Source of the DNA: CAYPTB01 sp964413535
GTDB taxonomy: Bacteria > Planctomycetota > UBA1135 > GCA-002686595
Length of the DNA stretch: 48,363 bases
Direction: 5' to 3'
Assembly: GCA_964413535.1 (NCBI GenBank)
Contig: CAYPTB010000050.1
Span: 1 to 48,363 of the forward strand
The notes below the pieces were generated by a model. The model was not told the origin of the DNA and made no database searches. It saw nothing but the letters and a program-made list of their open reading frames with translations. Both the position numbers and the translations under genes were made by a program. This document shows positions 11,873-21,327 of this stretch, one piece after another (the first letter of the stretch is position 1; the number at the start of each line of letters is the position of its first letter).

Positions 11873-11913
11873 GGCCCTTGCGCGGCCCTCGCGCGGCGTC
11901 CTCGCGCAAGGCC
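11873..11913 (-). terminator. Candidate hairpin downstream of the MBL/rhodanese gene
   Basis: GGCCcTTGCGCG pairs with CGCGCAAGGCC around an 18-nt loop, with one bulged C. It lies 57 bp beyond the MBL gene stop (11971, minus strand) and before ileS. There is no U-run, so factor-independent termination is uncertain. Confidence 0.35.
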
Positions 11914-11970
11914 CGCCTTCGCAACGCGCGCAGCGTGACGCGTCGCGGCGTGCGAGCTCGGTCGCAGAGC

Positions 11971-13365
11971 TCAGGTCGCGGGCTGGACGACCGCGCGCTC
12001 GGTGGCGAGGCCGGCGTCGATCCAGGCTTTCGTCCCGCCGCGGACGTTGACCAGGCTGCGTGCGCCGCGCGCGGCGAGCAGGCTCGCGGCTGCGCTCGAG
12101 CGGAAGCCGCTCTGGCACACGACGGCGATCGGACGCGCGAGGTCGAGCTCGGCCAGGCGCTCGGGGAGCTCGGGCAGCGGAATGGACAGGGCGCTCGGAA
12201 CGTGACCGGAGGCGTACTCGCCCGGACCCCGTACGTCGAGCACGGTCGTCTCGCCCGCGGCGAGCCGGCGCTCGAGCTCGGAAGGCGTGACCTGCTCCAG
12301 CGTCGCGAGCGCGCGGCCGCTCGCGCTCCAGCTCTCGACGCCGCCCGCGAGGAATCCGACCACGCTCTCGATCCCGACGCGCGCAAGACGCATGCGCGCT
12401 TCGCGCGCGCCGGCCGCATCCGCCGCGACGAGCACCAGCGTGCGCTCCGCCGGCACGAGCGCCCCGACCCAGCTCGCGAAGTTCCCGTCGAGCCCGACGT
12501 TCAGGGCGCCGGGCACGTGACCGCGCCCGAACGCTTCGCGCTCGCGCACGTCGAGCGTGAGCGCTCCGCGCTCGACGGCGCGCCGCGCGTCCTCGGCCGC
12601 GAGCGGCGCCGGATCGCCGAGCTCGTCGAGACCCGGCGCGCCGCGCCGGTTGTAGGCCGAGTCGTGCGCGAAGTAGCGCGGCGGCGCACCGAGCCCCTCC
12701 GTCGCGAGCCGCACGAACTCGGCGCGCGGCATGGGCTGCAGCATCGGGTTCGCGCGGCGCTGCGCGCCGAGCGTGGAGGAGCGCTCGCTCGAGAGGTTCT
12801 TGCCGCAAGCGGAACCGGCGCCGTGCCCCGGCCAGATCTCGACCTCGTCGGGGAGCGGGAGGATCTTCTTCCACAGCGAGTCGTAGAGCTGCCCGGCCAT
12901 CTCCTCCGACGTGAGACCCTGCGAGCCGACCAGGTCGGGCCGCCCCGTGTCGCCGATGAAGAGCGTGTCGCCCGTCAGCAGCTTCGCCGGCGCACCCGTG
13001 TCGTCCGACACGAGCACGCACAGGCTCTCCGGCGTGTGCCCCGGCGTCTCGAGGAAGCGCAGGGTCGTCTCCCCCACTCGGATGAAGTCGCCGTCGCGCG
13101 CAGGCGAATGCTCGAACAGCGCGCCGGCGCGATGCCCGATGTGGATCTCCGCGCCGGTGCGGCGCGCCAGCTCGCTGTGCCCCGCCACGAAGTCCGCGTG
13201 CAAGTGCGTGAGCAGGACGTGCCGGATCGAGAGGCCGCGCTCCTTGGCGGCCGACAGGTACACGTCGACGTCGCGGCGCGGATCGACGATCACGGCCTCG
13301 CCGCCGTCGCCGACGAGGTACGAGGCTTGGGAAAGACACCCCAGGTAGATCTGCTCGAAGATCAT
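11971..13365 (-). CDS. MBL-fold hydrolase with two rhodanese domains (persulfide dioxygenase-like)
   Basis: 464 residues. The N-terminal metallo-beta-lactamase fold (about 1-240) has THLHADF at 53-59, with GH at 62-63, ETPGHTPES and GDTLF, the ETHE1-like pattern for mononuclear iron sites. Two rhodanese domains follow. The first (about 255-355) has no Cys in its active loop (VAADAAGARE) and is probably structural; the second (about 360-455) keeps the cysteine in VVCQSGFRSS. Family members oxidise glutathione persulfide and move sulfane sulfur in the cytoplasm. A good Shine-Dalgarno (AAGGAA) precedes the ATG. It is divergent from the exported redoxins at 13566 across a 200-bp region with inverted and direct repeats. 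Confidence 0.9.
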   Translation of the reverse strand: MIFEQIYLGCLSQASYLVGDGGEAVIVDPRRDVDVYLSAAKERGLSIRHVLLTHLHADFVAGHSELARRTGAEIHIGHRAGALFEHSPARDGDFIRVGETTLRFLETPGHTPESLCVLVSDDTGAPAKLLTGDTLFIGDTGRPDLVGSQGLTSEEMAGQLYDSLWKKILPLPDEVEIWPGHGAGSACGKNLSSERSSTLGAQRRANPMLQPMPRAEFVRLATEGLGAPPRYFAHDSAYNRRGAPGLDELGDPAPLAAEDARRAVERGALTLDVREREAFGRGHVPGALNVGLDGNFASWVGALVPAERTLVLVAADAAGAREARMRLARVGIESVVGFLAGGVESWSASGRALATLEQVTPSELERRLAAGETTVLDVRGPGEYASGHVPSALSIPLPELPERLAELDLARPIAVVCQSGFRSSAAASLLAARGARSLVNVRGGTKAWIDAGLATERAVVQPAT

Positions 13366-13424
13366 GAGCTTTCCTTCATCGACGAAGAGTGTCTCGGAAG
13401 CGCCGAGTCCCCGTAAGGATCGCG

Positions 13425-13459
13425 CGAGCGGGCTGTATCGATCGATCGAGGCCCGCTCG
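13425..13459. promoter_or_regulatory. Perfect 9-bp inverted repeat in a divergent redox promoter region
   Basis: CGAGCGGGC (13425-13433) and GCCCGCTCG (13451-13459) form a perfect inverted repeat around 17 nt that contain ATCGATCGATC. It sits between the MBL/rhodanese and redoxin starts. It could be a regulator site or a leader hairpin. Confidence 0.4.
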
Positions 13460-13461
13460 TG

Positions 13462-13480
13462 TGTGCTAGGCCTGTGCTAG
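13462..13480. promoter_or_regulatory. Direct repeat TGTGCTAG spaced by one helical turn
   Basis: TGTGCTAG occurs at 13462-13469 and 13473-13480, start to start 11 bp. It is 86 bp upstream of the redoxin ATG and immediately follows the inverted repeat. The spacing suits a protein bound on one face of the DNA; function is inferred. Confidence 0.4.
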
Positions 13481-13565
13481 CCTGAAAGGATTGTACATCG
13501 CTCGCCGACCGCGGCCGACGCCCCGGGCGGCGAGCGAGTCACCACCACCGCAGCCACGAGAAACC

Positions 13566-14192
13566 ATGCGCAACATCACCATCGCCACCTTGGTCGCCGG
13601 CCTGCTCACGGCCGGGGCCGCCACCGTCGTCGCAGGGGAAGAGAAGATCCTCACCATCGGCGACGCGATCCCCGCGAACATCTCGATGCGCGACATCGAC
13701 GGGAAGGAGCACAAGTTCTCCGACTACCGCGGCAAGACCGTCGTCCTCGACTTCTGGTCGTTCAAGTGCCCGGTGTCGCGGGACTACGAGGCTCGCTTCA
13801 ATCGCTTCCACGCCGAGTTCAAGGACAAGGACGTCGTGCTGCTTGCGATCGACTCCTGCTACCCGGACATCGACACGAGCGGCGAGGACCCCTACGCGAG
13901 CATCCGCGCCTACGTGGAGAAAGAGAAGATCGAGTTCCCGATCCTCATCGACGAGAACAACGAGTTCGCCGACCTGCTCGACGCGCAGACGACCCCGCAC
14001 GTCTACATCGCCGACAAGGAAGGCGTGCTGCGCTACATCGGCGCCGTCGACAACGATCAGAAGGGCGACAAGGGCGACGAAGCCAAGCACTGGATGCGCG
14101 ATGCCATCGGCAACCTGATGCGCGGAGAGAAGGTCGCTCTCGAGCGCACGAAGAACTTCGGCTGCTCCATCAAGCGCAAGAAGAGCGCGTGA
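13566..14192 (+). CDS. Exported peroxiredoxin/thioredoxin-like protein with CPxS motif
   Basis: 208 residues from the ATG at 13566, which starts a clear signal peptide (MRNITIATLVAGLLTAGAATVVAG). The thioredoxin fold follows: VVLDFWSFKCPVSRDY carries one cysteine where thioredoxins have CxxC, then LLAIDSCYPDID and the cis-Pro region TTPHVYIADKEG. A second conserved cysteine is near the end (NFGCSIKR). This layout is known from redoxin-domain proteins that probably pair distant cysteines. It is expected in the periplasm as a peroxidase or disulfide-handling protein. The stop overlaps the GTG start of the next thioredoxin gene (GTGA), so the two are likely co-translated. Confidence 0.85.
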   Translation: MRNITIATLVAGLLTAGAATVVAGEEKILTIGDAIPANISMRDIDGKEHKFSDYRGKTVVLDFWSFKCPVSRDYEARFNRFHAEFKDKDVVLLAIDSCYPDIDTSGEDPYASIRAYVEKEKIEFPILIDENNEFADLLDAQTTPHVYIADKEGVLRYIGAVDNDQKGDKGDEAKHWMRDAIGNLMRGEKVALERTKNFGCSIKRKKSA

Positions 14193-14731
14193 TCGAAACG
14201 ACGAACGGAGCGGCCGGGCCCGAGCGCCGCGGCCGCTCCTTCCTTTTGCTGGCCGCCGCGGCCCTGACGTTCACTGCCTGCTCCACGCGGGCGGCGGGCG
14301 GGGACGCCGAGGTGCTCGACACCGCCGGCCTGCTGCGGCGCATCGAGTCGAGCCCCGCGCGCGTCGTGCTCGTGAACTTCTGGGCGACCTGGTGCCAACC
14401 GTGCCTGGCGGAGATGCCGGACCTCGTCCTTGTGCGCGGGGACTTCGGCGCCGGCGAGCTCGAGATCCTGGCCGTCTGCATGGACCTCACCTCCACGGGC
14501 GAAGACTCCGCGGCGAAGATCTCGGCCTTCGCCGCGCGGCACGGAATCGACCTGCCCATCGTGGCGCTCGAAGACGACCTCGAGCGCGCGCAGGAAGCGT
14601 TCGACGTCACGGCGCTCCCCCACACGATCGTCTACGCGGCCGGCAAGGCCCACTCGACCCACCAGGGCTCCGCCGACCGCGCCGCCTTCGCGGAGATGAT
14701 CCGCGCCGCCCTCCCGCCGGGCGATTCCTAG
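14189..14731 (+). CDS. TlpA-like thioredoxin lipoprotein
   Basis: 180 residues from a GTG that overlaps the previous stop. An Arg-containing N terminus and hydrophobic stretch end at TFTAC (Cys31), a plausible though imperfect lipobox. The thioredoxin domain has FWATWCQPCLAEMPDL with Cys69 and Cys72, then an insertion containing MDLTSTGEDS, and cis-Pro in TALPHTIVY. TlpA/ResA-like proteins reduce periplasmic disulfides for cytochrome c maturation or other partners. The close coupling to the CPxS redoxin suggests it is the reductant for that protein; this is inferred. It converges on the SDR gene with 6 bp between stops. Confidence 0.87.
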   Translation: MIETTNGAAGPERRGRSFLLLAAAALTFTACSTRAAGGDAEVLDTAGLLRRIESSPARVVLVNFWATWCQPCLAEMPDLVLVRGDFGAGELEILAVCMDLTSTGEDSAAKISAFAARHGIDLPIVALEDDLERAQEAFDVTALPHTIVYAAGKAHSTHQGSADRAAFAEMIRAALPPGDS

Positions 14732-14737
14732 CGGCGT

Positions 14738-15613
14738 TCACAGGAGCGAGCGCGACGCGCCTCCGTCGAGCGGGAGGGCGGCGCCGGTCAGGAAGGACGC
14801 GCGCTCGGAGACGAGGAAGGCCACGAACGCGCCGAACTCGGCCGGGTCGCCGAAGCGGCCGATCGGGATCGAGCGCACGGCGAGCGCCTCCTCCTCGGCG
14901 ACGCTGCGGCCGCTCTTCTGCGCGCGCGCGGCGAAGAGCTCGCGCAGCCGCTCGGTCGCGAAGAGGCCGGTGCAGACCGTGTTCACGAGCACGCCCTCGG
15001 ACGCGACCTCGTCCGCGAGCGTCTTCAGGAAGCCCGTCAGCGCCGCGCGCATCGCGTTCGAGTGCACGAGCTCGGGGATCGGCTGGCGCACGGACATCGA
15101 GGTCATGGCGACGATGCGCCCGAAGCGCCGCTCGCGCATCCAGGGCAGCACGGTCTGGACCGCGCGCACCGCCGACTTGAAGGTCGTCGCGTACGCGCGG
15201 TCGAGGTCCTCCTCGCGCGCGGTCGCGGCGGCGGAGGGCGGCGGGCCGCCGGCGTTCAGGACGAGCACGTCGACGGCGCCGAAGCGCTCGCGCGCGCTGG
15301 CGAGGTGGCGCTCGAGGGCACGCCCGTCCGCGACGTCGACGACCTCGCCGAAGACGCGCTCGCCGCGAGCCTCCACGCGTGCGCGACCGGTCGCTCCGCC
15401 GGACGCCGCGGAGCGCGCGCGCTCGGAGCCTGCGGACGCGGGAGCGCGCGCGAGCTCCGCGAGTTCGTCGAGCGCGGCCGCGAGGCGCCCCGCGTCGCGG
15501 CCCGAGAGTGCGACACGCGCGCCTTCCAGGGCGAGCGCGCGCGCGACGGCGAAGCCGAGTCCGGCGGTCGACGCCAGAACGACCGCTCCCTTGCCTGTGA
15601 GCCCCAGGTCCAT
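14738..15613 (-). CDS. Short-chain dehydrogenase/reductase, divergent catalytic site
   Basis: 291 residues from the ATG at 15613. A Rossmann fold is present: ASTAGLGFAVA (14-24) replaces the usual TGxxxGIG, with GRD at 38-40 and LNAGG (119-123). The late segment GRFGDPAEFGAFVAFLVSERASFLTGAALPLDGG is typical of FabG-like SDRs. The catalytic YxxxK is absent: the matching place reads HSNAMRAAL (184-192), as in a known divergent SDR branch. A low-complexity Ala/Arg/Gly insertion of about 30 residues (55-85) widens the first half. Substrate is unknown. It starts 38 bp from the divergent TPR gene. Confidence 0.82.
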   Translation of the reverse strand: MDLGLTGKGAVVLASTAGLGFAVARALALEGARVALSGRDAGRLAAALDELAELARAPASAGSERARSAASGGATGRARVEARGERVFGEVVDVADGRALERHLASARERFGAVDVLVLNAGGPPPSAAATAREEDLDRAYATTFKSAVRAVQTVLPWMRERRFGRIVAMTSMSVRQPIPELVHSNAMRAALTGFLKTLADEVASEGVLVNTVCTGLFATERLRELFAARAQKSGRSVAEEEALAVRSIPIGRFGDPAEFGAFVAFLVSERASFLTGAALPLDGGASRSLL

Positions 15614-15651
15614 GAATGCGTCCTCCGCCGCGCGATGATAGGTTGGCCGGG

Positions 15652-16670
15652 ATGCTCCTCGCGCTCTTCTTCTTCGCGTGCGCCGAGGTTCCGGCGGCCG
15701 CGACGGCCGCCTGGGCCGAGGGGCGACGCATCGAAGCGGTCGACCTGCTCGCGCATGCACTGGAGCAGCGGCCGGACGACGCAGAGGCGCACGAGCAGCT
15801 CGTGCTGTGGGAGATCGCGGTCCACCGCTACGCGTCGGCCTGGAGCCGCCTCGGCGGTCTCGGTCCGAAGTTCGACGCGACGCGCGGGCAGGTGCTCTAC
15901 CTGCTGGGCCGCTACGAGGACGCGCTCGCGTTCCTCGACGGAGCGGATCCTGCGCACACGCTCGCGCGGCACGACGCGCTGACGGCGCTCGGGCGCGAGG
16001 CGGAAGCGCGCGCGGCGCTCGAGCAAGCGGCCGTGGTGCTGGGCGAGGAGGACGCGCGCATCCAGACCCTGCGCGGGATCGCGAGCGCGGCTCGCGGCGA
16101 CCACGCGTCGGCGCTGGCGCACCTCGGCCGGGCCCTCGCGCTCGATCCGCTCGCGCAGGAAGCGCGATTCGCCCTCGGTCGCTCGCTGCTCGCGCAGGGG
16201 AAGCGCGAGGAGGGCCTCGCTGTGCTCGCCGAGCACCGTCGCCGCGTGCCGCTCGTCGACGCCCTCGAGTTCGCCCAGAGGGGACTCGACCTCGCGCCGC
16301 GGCACGCGCCGAACCTCGCGGAGCTCGGCGACTGCGAGCGCGAGCTCGGACTGACGGAGCGCGCGAAGGCATCCTACGAGCGCGCCCTGGAGCTCGCGCG
16401 GGCGGAGGAGGTCCCCCCCATCGCGCTGCGTCTCGCGCGCCTCCTGTTCGAGGACGAGGGCCGCACCGGCGAGGCGCTCGCCGTGCTCGAGCGGAGCTTC
16501 GAGCGCTCGTCCGACGCGCGTCTCTTGGTGCGCGCGGGCGACTACCTGTCCGAGACCGGCCGGCCGGCGGACGCCGTGCGGCACCTCGAGCGCGCCCTCG
16601 AGCTCGACCCGGGCTCCGCGGCGATCCGCGAACGCCTCGACGCCGCGCGGGCGCGCCTCGCCGGAGATCG

Positions 16671-16674
<4 letters not shown>
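15652..16674 (+). CDS. Exported TPR-repeat protein
   Basis: 340 residues from the ATG at 15652 (MLLALFFFACAEVPAAA), which opens a signal-peptide-like segment; an ATG 36 bp upstream is in frame but would bury it. The rest is a chain of helical pairs of TPR type: ALAHLGRALALDPLAQEARFALGRSLLAQGK, APNLAELGDCERELGLTERAKASYERALELA, and a final ADAVRHLERALELDPGSAA. TPRs bind partner proteins. The stop overlaps the ATG of the FG-GAP lipoprotein gene (ATGA), so they are probably translated together. CRTAC1-type genes are often paired with TPR genes in Planctomycetota. Specific role unknown. Confidence 0.83.
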
Positions 16675-18377
<1,703 letters not shown>

Positions 18378-18385
18378 CTCGAGAG

Positions 18386-18514
18386 GTGACCACGCCGCTC
18401 CCGGCGATCCCCGACGAGCGCTACTTCGAAGAGCGCATCCTGCCCTTCGACGAGGGTCCGAAGGGCGCGGATCCCGCGCGCCGCGAGCGCCTGCTCGCGA
18501 TCGCGCGCGGCTGA
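18386..18514 (+). CDS. Possible 42-residue protein, unrecognised
   Basis: A GTG at 18386 opens a 42-residue frame (TTPLPAIPDERYFEERILP... to ...RRERLLAIARG) in which almost every third base is G or C, as in real genes here. GAGAG directly abuts the GTG, closer than a normal Shine-Dalgarno. It begins 9 bp after the FG-GAP gene and ends 1 bp from the convergent DUF3501 stop. It could be a small protein, or the remnant C terminus of a lost gene. No family recognised. Confidence 0.4.
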   Translation: MTTPLPAIPDERYFEERILPFDEGPKGADPARRERLLAIARG

Positions 18515-18515
18515 A

Positions 18516-19073
18516 TCAGGCGAGGTCCGCTGCGAGCGCCGCGCGCTGCTCTGGAGTGAGCTCGACCTCGATCCGCAGGGGCGGCTCGCGCATGTCGACG
18601 CCGAGTGCGCGCGGAGCTTCGGCGCCGACTGGGAACTTCAGGTACTGCACCGCCGACAGGCGGTCGTCGCCGACCTGCCGCGCGTCGTAGACCGCGGCGA
18701 CGCGCCGGCCGTCGGGCAGGAGCGCGTACAGGTGGTCGACGAGCCCGCGCCACGCGCGCAGCTTGCCGGCGCGCTCGCGCTCGTCCTCGATCTCGACCAG
18801 GAGCGTGCAGCCGAGCTCTCCCTCGTCGCCCAGGAGCTCGTTGTACGTGTCGAGCTCGTGGCGCACGTCCTCCTCCGACGCGCGGCCCTCGATGCGCAGC
18901 ATCTCCTGGATCTGGATCCGGATCGTCTCGGTCGTCTCGAACAGGAAGGTCAGGTGCTCGCCCAGGTGGATGCGGCGCGGCTCCTTCTCCAGCATGGCCC
19001 GCTCGCGCAGCGCGGAACGCATGCGCTCGTAGGTCGCGGCATCGAGGATGTCGGAGCGGCGGAGCTTCTTCAC
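18516..19073 (-). CDS. DUF3501 family protein
   Basis: 185 residues; the GTG start overlaps the stop of the Fe-S protein gene (GTGA). The sequence shows the DUF3501 layout: KKLRRSDILDAATYERMR at the start, then HLTFLFETTETIRIQIQEMLRIE and a central DELDTYNEL-like acidic stretch, and a C-terminal EVELTPEQRAAL. Function is unproven. DUF3501 genes are repeatedly found directly after a rubrerythrin and a CCG-domain Fe-S protein, as here, so a role in oxidative-stress electron transfer is likely. Translation is probably coupled to the upstream gene. Confidence 0.88.
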   Translation of the reverse strand: MKKLRRSDILDAATYERMRSALRERAMLEKEPRRIHLGEHLTFLFETTETIRIQIQEMLRIEGRASEEDVRHELDTYNELLGDEGELGCTLLVEIEDERERAGKLRAWRGLVDHLYALLPDGRRVAAVYDARQVGDDRLSAVQYLKFPVGAEAPRALGVDMREPPLRIEVELTPEQRAALAADLA

Positions 19074-20443
19074 GACGCCGCCTCCTCGGGTCCGTTCGGG
19101 TCGCGCTCGATCTTCGTCGGAAAGCCGTCTTCGCGATAGGCGCGCGCGAGGACGGTCATCGGGTGCAGGGCTTCCTTCCCGGCGTGCTGCTCGAACTGCA
19201 GGGCGGCGAGCGGACAGTCGGTGACCCAGACCTCGGCGCCGGCCTCCCCCATCCCGTCGAAGGCCTTCTTGCCGATGCGCTGCGAGGGCTCGAAGCCTTC
19301 AACCGTCATCGCGTACGTGCCGTCGTGGCCGCAGCACTCGAGCGTCATCTCGGGCACGACGCCGGGGATCTTGCGCAGGAGGTCGCGGCCGCGGAAACCG
19401 ACGGCTTGCGCGCGCAGGTGGCAGGGCGCGTGGTAGGCCACCACCGGGCCGGGCGTCGTCGCGAAGTCGGTGTCGAAGCGCTCTTCGGCGCGGATCGACC
19501 ACAGGAACTCGCTCGGATCCATGACGGCTTGGGCGAGCTTCGCGGCGCGCGCGCGGTCCGCACCCTCGAGCAGCTCGGGATACTCGCGGCGCATCATCAT
19601 CGAGCACGTGGGGTTCACGGCCAGCACCTTCGCACCGGCTTCGACGAAGGGCAGGAGCCGATCGAGGTTCGCGTGCGCGTTCTCCCGCAGGGTTTCGAGG
19701 TCGCCGTGCTCCCAGGCGGGCATCCCGCAGCAGGCGAGACCCTTCGTGCAGCGCAGGTCGACCTGATTGCGCTCCATGACCTCGACCGTGTCGCGGCCGA
19801 TCTGCGGCTCGTTGTTCTGCACGTAGCAGGTCGGGAACAGCACGGCTTCCCCGCCGGGCTCGGCCGAGATCCGCCCGGTCGCCTGCGCCCAGCGCTCGAA
19901 GGTCGTGGACGCGAACTCGGGCAGGAGCTTGTCGCGGTGGATGCCGAGCAGCTTCTCGAGGAACCAGCGGTGGAGCTTCACGCGGTTCATGGCGTTCGCC
20001 GCGCCCAGGCTGGCGCGCGCGAGCCGGCCTGCTCCGTCGGGAGCGGAGAGCACGCGGGCGCGCAGCGAGATTCCTTCCCGCTTCGCGCGCTGGGCGCCAA
20101 AGCGGTGGACGAGCTTGGGGAAATCGAGCTGGAACGGATGCCCGTCACGCGGCGTGTAGGGACACTGCACCTCGCACAACTTGCACTGGAAGCACGCGTC
20201 CATGACGCGCTCCGTCTCCGGAGGGGTGAGGCGATCGACCCTGCCGTCGTGCACGGTGTCGAGGAGGCCGAACAAGGTCGGGAAGGCATCGCAGTACTTG
20301 AAGCACATGCGACAGCCGTGACAGACCTCGAAGACGCGCGTCACCTCCTTCGAGAGGGCGGCGGGGTCCCAGTACTTGGGCTCGCTCGGGTCGTAGGTGA
20401 GCCCGTCGGTCGGGTGATAGGAGATGTTGCCGCTCTGTGTCAT
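19070..20443 (-). CDS. Fe-S protein with two 4Fe-4S clusters and two CCG domains (GlpC/HdrB-like)
   Basis: 457 residues. Two ferredoxin-type motifs are near the N terminus: CHGCRMCFKYC (about 41-51) and CFQCKLCEVQCP (about 84-95). Two CCG domains follow, the first with CYVQN...CTKGLACCGMP and NPTCSMMM, the second with YHAPCHLRAQ, LECCGHDG and a late TDCPLA. This is the architecture of GlpC and HdrB/D subunits, which pass electrons between quinone or flavin and a partner. Here the neighbours are rubrerythrin upstream (181 bp gap with a strong hairpin) and DUF3501 downstream (4-bp overlap). An electron donor role for rubrerythrin is inferred. Confidence 0.9.
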   Translation of the reverse strand: MTQSGNISYHPTDGLTYDPSEPKYWDPAALSKEVTRVFEVCHGCRMCFKYCDAFPTLFGLLDTVHDGRVDRLTPPETERVMDACFQCKLCEVQCPYTPRDGHPFQLDFPKLVHRFGAQRAKREGISLRARVLSAPDGAGRLARASLGAANAMNRVKLHRWFLEKLLGIHRDKLLPEFASTTFERWAQATGRISAEPGGEAVLFPTCYVQNNEPQIGRDTVEVMERNQVDLRCTKGLACCGMPAWEHGDLETLRENAHANLDRLLPFVEAGAKVLAVNPTCSMMMRREYPELLEGADRARAAKLAQAVMDPSEFLWSIRAEERFDTDFATTPGPVVAYHAPCHLRAQAVGFRGRDLLRKIPGVVPEMTLECCGHDGTYAMTVEGFEPSQRIGKKAFDGMGEAGAEVWVTDCPLAALQFEQHAGKEALHPMTVLARAYREDGFPTKIERDPNGPEEAAS

Positions 20444-20574
20444 GGCTTCGCCCGCGATCCTGTCTCTGCGTGCGCGAACTCAGCGGACTCGCGGTTCGCG
20501 CGGAGCTCGACGGCACCAGGCCATGAGGTCGCCGCCGTTTGGTTCACGAGCTTGCCAAGCTCGGGGGGCGACGC

Positions 20575-20611
20575 GACGGGCTCCCGGAGCGCTGCCGCGC
20601 GGGAGCCCGTC
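20575..20611 (-). terminator. Perfect 12-bp hairpin after the rubrerythrin gene
   Basis: GACGGGCTCCCG (20575-20586) pairs fully with CGGGAGCCCGTC (20600-20611) around a 13-nt loop. It lies 13 bp beyond the rubrerythrin stop and before the Fe-S gene, so it may act as a terminator or attenuator or protect the rubrerythrin mRNA. No U-run follows on the minus strand. Confidence 0.55.
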
Positions 20612-20624
20612 TCGATGACCCGAC

Positions 20625-21044
20625 TCAGGTGATGCTGTTCAAGAGCTCTTGGAAACGGCCGGCGTGGGACTTCTCCGCCTTCGCGAGGGTCTCGAACCAG
20701 TCGGCGATCTCGCCGAAGCCCTCCTTGCGCGCGGCCTTCGCCATGCCGGGATACATGTCGGTGTACTCGTGGGTCTCGCCGGCGACGGCCGCCTTCAGGT
20801 TCTTCGTCGTGTCCCCGATCGGCAGGTCCGTCGCGGGGTCGCCGACCTTCTTCAGGTAGTCGAGGTGGCCGTGCGCGTGGCCGGTCTCGCCCTCCGCCGT
20901 CTCGCGGAAGTTGCCGGCGATTTGCGGGTAGCCCTCCACGTCCGCGATCTTCGCGAAGTACAGGTAGCGGCGGTTGGCCTGGGACTCGCCAGCGAAGGCG
21001 GCCTTCAGGTTCTCGTGGGTCTTGGAGCCCTTCAGCTCTGCCAT
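20625..21044 (-). CDS. Rubrerythrin-type diiron protein lacking the rubredoxin domain
   Basis: 139 residues from the ATG at 21044, preceded by GGAGGA. The four-helix ferritin-like domain carries the diiron ligands: AGESQANRRY, ETAEGETGHAHGH, AVAGETHEYTDMY and AKAEKSHAGRF. Classical rubrerythrins end in a rubredoxin-like CxxC pair of motifs, which is absent, so this is the short, erythrin-like form. It reduces hydrogen peroxide in the cytoplasm and needs an outside electron donor. The Fe-S CCG-domain protein next in the cluster is the obvious candidate. Confidence 0.93.
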   Translation of the reverse strand: MAELKGSKTHENLKAAFAGESQANRRYLYFAKIADVEGYPQIAGNFRETAEGETGHAHGHLDYLKKVGDPATDLPIGDTTKNLKAAVAGETHEYTDMYPGMAKAARKEGFGEIADWFETLAKAEKSHAGRFQELLNSIT

Positions 21045-21207
21045 GTCGTGATCCTCCAGAAGTCGAAGCTTGGTGGTTGAGGCGCCCGGGTCGGTTGGCA
21101 CCCGCGGCCGCAGGATAACCAAGGCCTGTGCCGAAGCGCGCATGGCTATCCTAAACATCGCCCTGCCAAAGGCTTGAAACGGGAATCGGTCCCCGAGCCG
21201 TGGCTTG

Positions 21208-21249
21208 GATCGCGAAGCGTCGAGGTCTCGATCGCGAAATCTCGCGATC
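21208..21249. promoter_or_regulatory. Three GATCGCGA sites upstream of the sigma-54 activator gene
   Basis: GATCGCGA occurs at 21208-21215 and 21230-21237 in the same orientation, 22 bp apart, and inverted at 21242-21249. The last two form a perfect 8-bp hairpin with a 4-nt loop (AATC). The set lies 79-120 bp upstream of the activator's ATG and within the rubrerythrin upstream region on the other strand. It looks like a regulator-binding array; its user is unknown. Confidence 0.45.
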
Positions 21250-21327
21250 CGTGATCCATGCTCTCGACATCTCGAAGTGCGCGAGGAGCGCTCCCTCCCC
21301 CTGCCGTCGCCGTTCCCCACCCGCCCC

